NCBI GenBank assembly: GCA_903970515.1
Contig: CAJCJA010000034.1
Location: 95,554-159,553, forward strand
Length of the DNA: 64,000 bases
Source of the DNA: Candidatus Saccharibacteria bacterium CG_4_10_14_0_2_um_filter_52_9
Lineage (GTDB): Bacteria > Actinomycetota > Acidimicrobiia > Acidimicrobiales > RAAP-2
Reading direction: 5' to 3'
Shown here one piece after another: positions 63,597-64,000 of this stretch (position 1 is its first letter; every line of letters begins with the position of its first letter). Below the pieces are notes generated by a model that was given only the letters and a program-made list of their open reading frames with translations, was not told the origin of the DNA and did not search any database. Both the position numbers and the translations under genes were made by a program.

Positions 63597-64000
63597 TCGT
63601 AGCAGTGAAGGTTGCACTTCAAAATAACGAGACAGCATCGTCACGATTGATGTCGCGCCCGCAATACCAATAGTCATTGTAAATCGTGGGCACCGAGGTG
63701 AACGTTGTCTTCGCGAGCGACGACCTCGTAAGAACGGACTCAGTTTACGAAGGATCGCCATGGAGCCACCACGACTGTCGACTCACTTTGAAAGTGGGGC
63801 CAGGTACTCAGGTCCCGGTTCCCTGTCGCTAAGTCGGACGGAATCTATGTCGAGAGTAGAAAATCCAACGCACGGCCAGAATCTCGCCCTAGATCTCGCT
63901 TCCCCTTGCAGCCCGCGGTCACACATCGAAACCACCAACCGTGTATCGAGTGGTCAAGAATCATTGGTGAGTGACATAGCGGGCACTGCTCGGTCTTCTT
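63597..64000. other. No gene seen at the right end of the window
   Basis: About 400 bases after the collagen-like gene without a supported gene. The reading frames on either strand are short and lack ribosome binding sites. A weak five-bp hairpin (TGAAG/CTTCA) lies near 63606-63621 just after the stop and may contribute to termination. The region continues beyond the window. Confidence 0.4.

Noticed and set aside
63570..63761. Minus-strand reading frame overlapping the collagen-like gene end
   Set aside because: Overlaps the real gene, has no ribosome binding site and no recognisable motif.

Overview
This window reads as chromosomal DNA of a high-GC actinobacterium, most likely of the Acidimicrobiia (Ilumatobacter-like or freshwater acIV-like lineages). 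The case rests on gene content: the rpoB core, an MptB-type polyprenol-phosphomannose-dependent mannosyltransferase, an acyl-CoA carboxylase epsilon subunit, a MarP-like membrane serine protease, DUF2510, and a large number of apparently leaderless genes. The assignment is inference from familiarity with these families, not from a search.

Layout. 1-8.6 kb (minus strand): a translation/transcription block transcribed tRNA-Thr, tRNA-Met, rpmG, tRNA-Trp, secE, nusG, rplK, rplA, rplJ, rplL, then rpoB, which is cut by the window edge. An oppositely oriented Hsp20 gene and a strong hairpin separate rplL from rpoB. 8.7-22 kb: housekeeping genes in alternating orientation (GNAT, mannosyltransferase, tRNA-Tyr, YajQ, GtrA, TesB, DinB, citrate synthase, RmuC, PhoU, Asd, LysC, two peptidyl-prolyl isomerases). 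22-30 kb: an ethylmalonyl-CoA pathway cluster: 3-hydroxybutyryl-CoA dehydrogenase, ethylmalonyl-CoA mutase, PccB with its epsilon subunit, epimerase, crotonyl-CoA carboxylase/reductase and thiolase. 30-44 kb: histidine phosphatase, UppP, RecR, DnaX, two tRNA-Ser genes, TadA, GabT, MarP, a Cys-repeat lipoprotein, aldehyde and acyl-CoA dehydrogenases, a DUF3445 protein. 44-61 kb: a UDP-sulfoquinovose synthase gene, then a complete L-rhamnose catabolic and ABC-uptake cluster (rhaTPQSMI-EW-isomerase-B) opposite lutA and a lutB-lutC fusion, with a DeoR-type regulator. 61.3-64 kb: tRNA-Arg, a secreted collagen-like protein, and about 400 bases without a gene.

How it works together. The rhamnose cluster should import L-rhamnose, isomerise, phosphorylate and cleave it to DHAP and L-lactaldehyde, oxidise the latter to L-lactate, and pass lactate to LutABC to yield pyruvate. 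The 22-30 kb cluster can build C4 acyl-CoA from acetyl-CoA, reductively carboxylate crotonyl-CoA, and rearrange and carboxylate the branched acyl-CoAs, i.e. much of the ethylmalonyl-CoA route; methylsuccinyl-CoA dehydrogenase, mesaconyl-CoA hydratase and the lyase are not here.

Three structural patterns stand out. Ten of thirteen convergent gene pairs overlap by exactly four bases at their stop codons. More than fifteen genes carry a TANNNT-like hexamer ending 6-8 bases before the start codon, as expected of leaderless transcripts. Several divergent or upstream regions hold sharp palindromes, the best being a perfect 19-bp palindrome midway between the divergent gtrA and tesB promoters. No CRISPR array, insertion sequence, rRNA or phage gene was seen.
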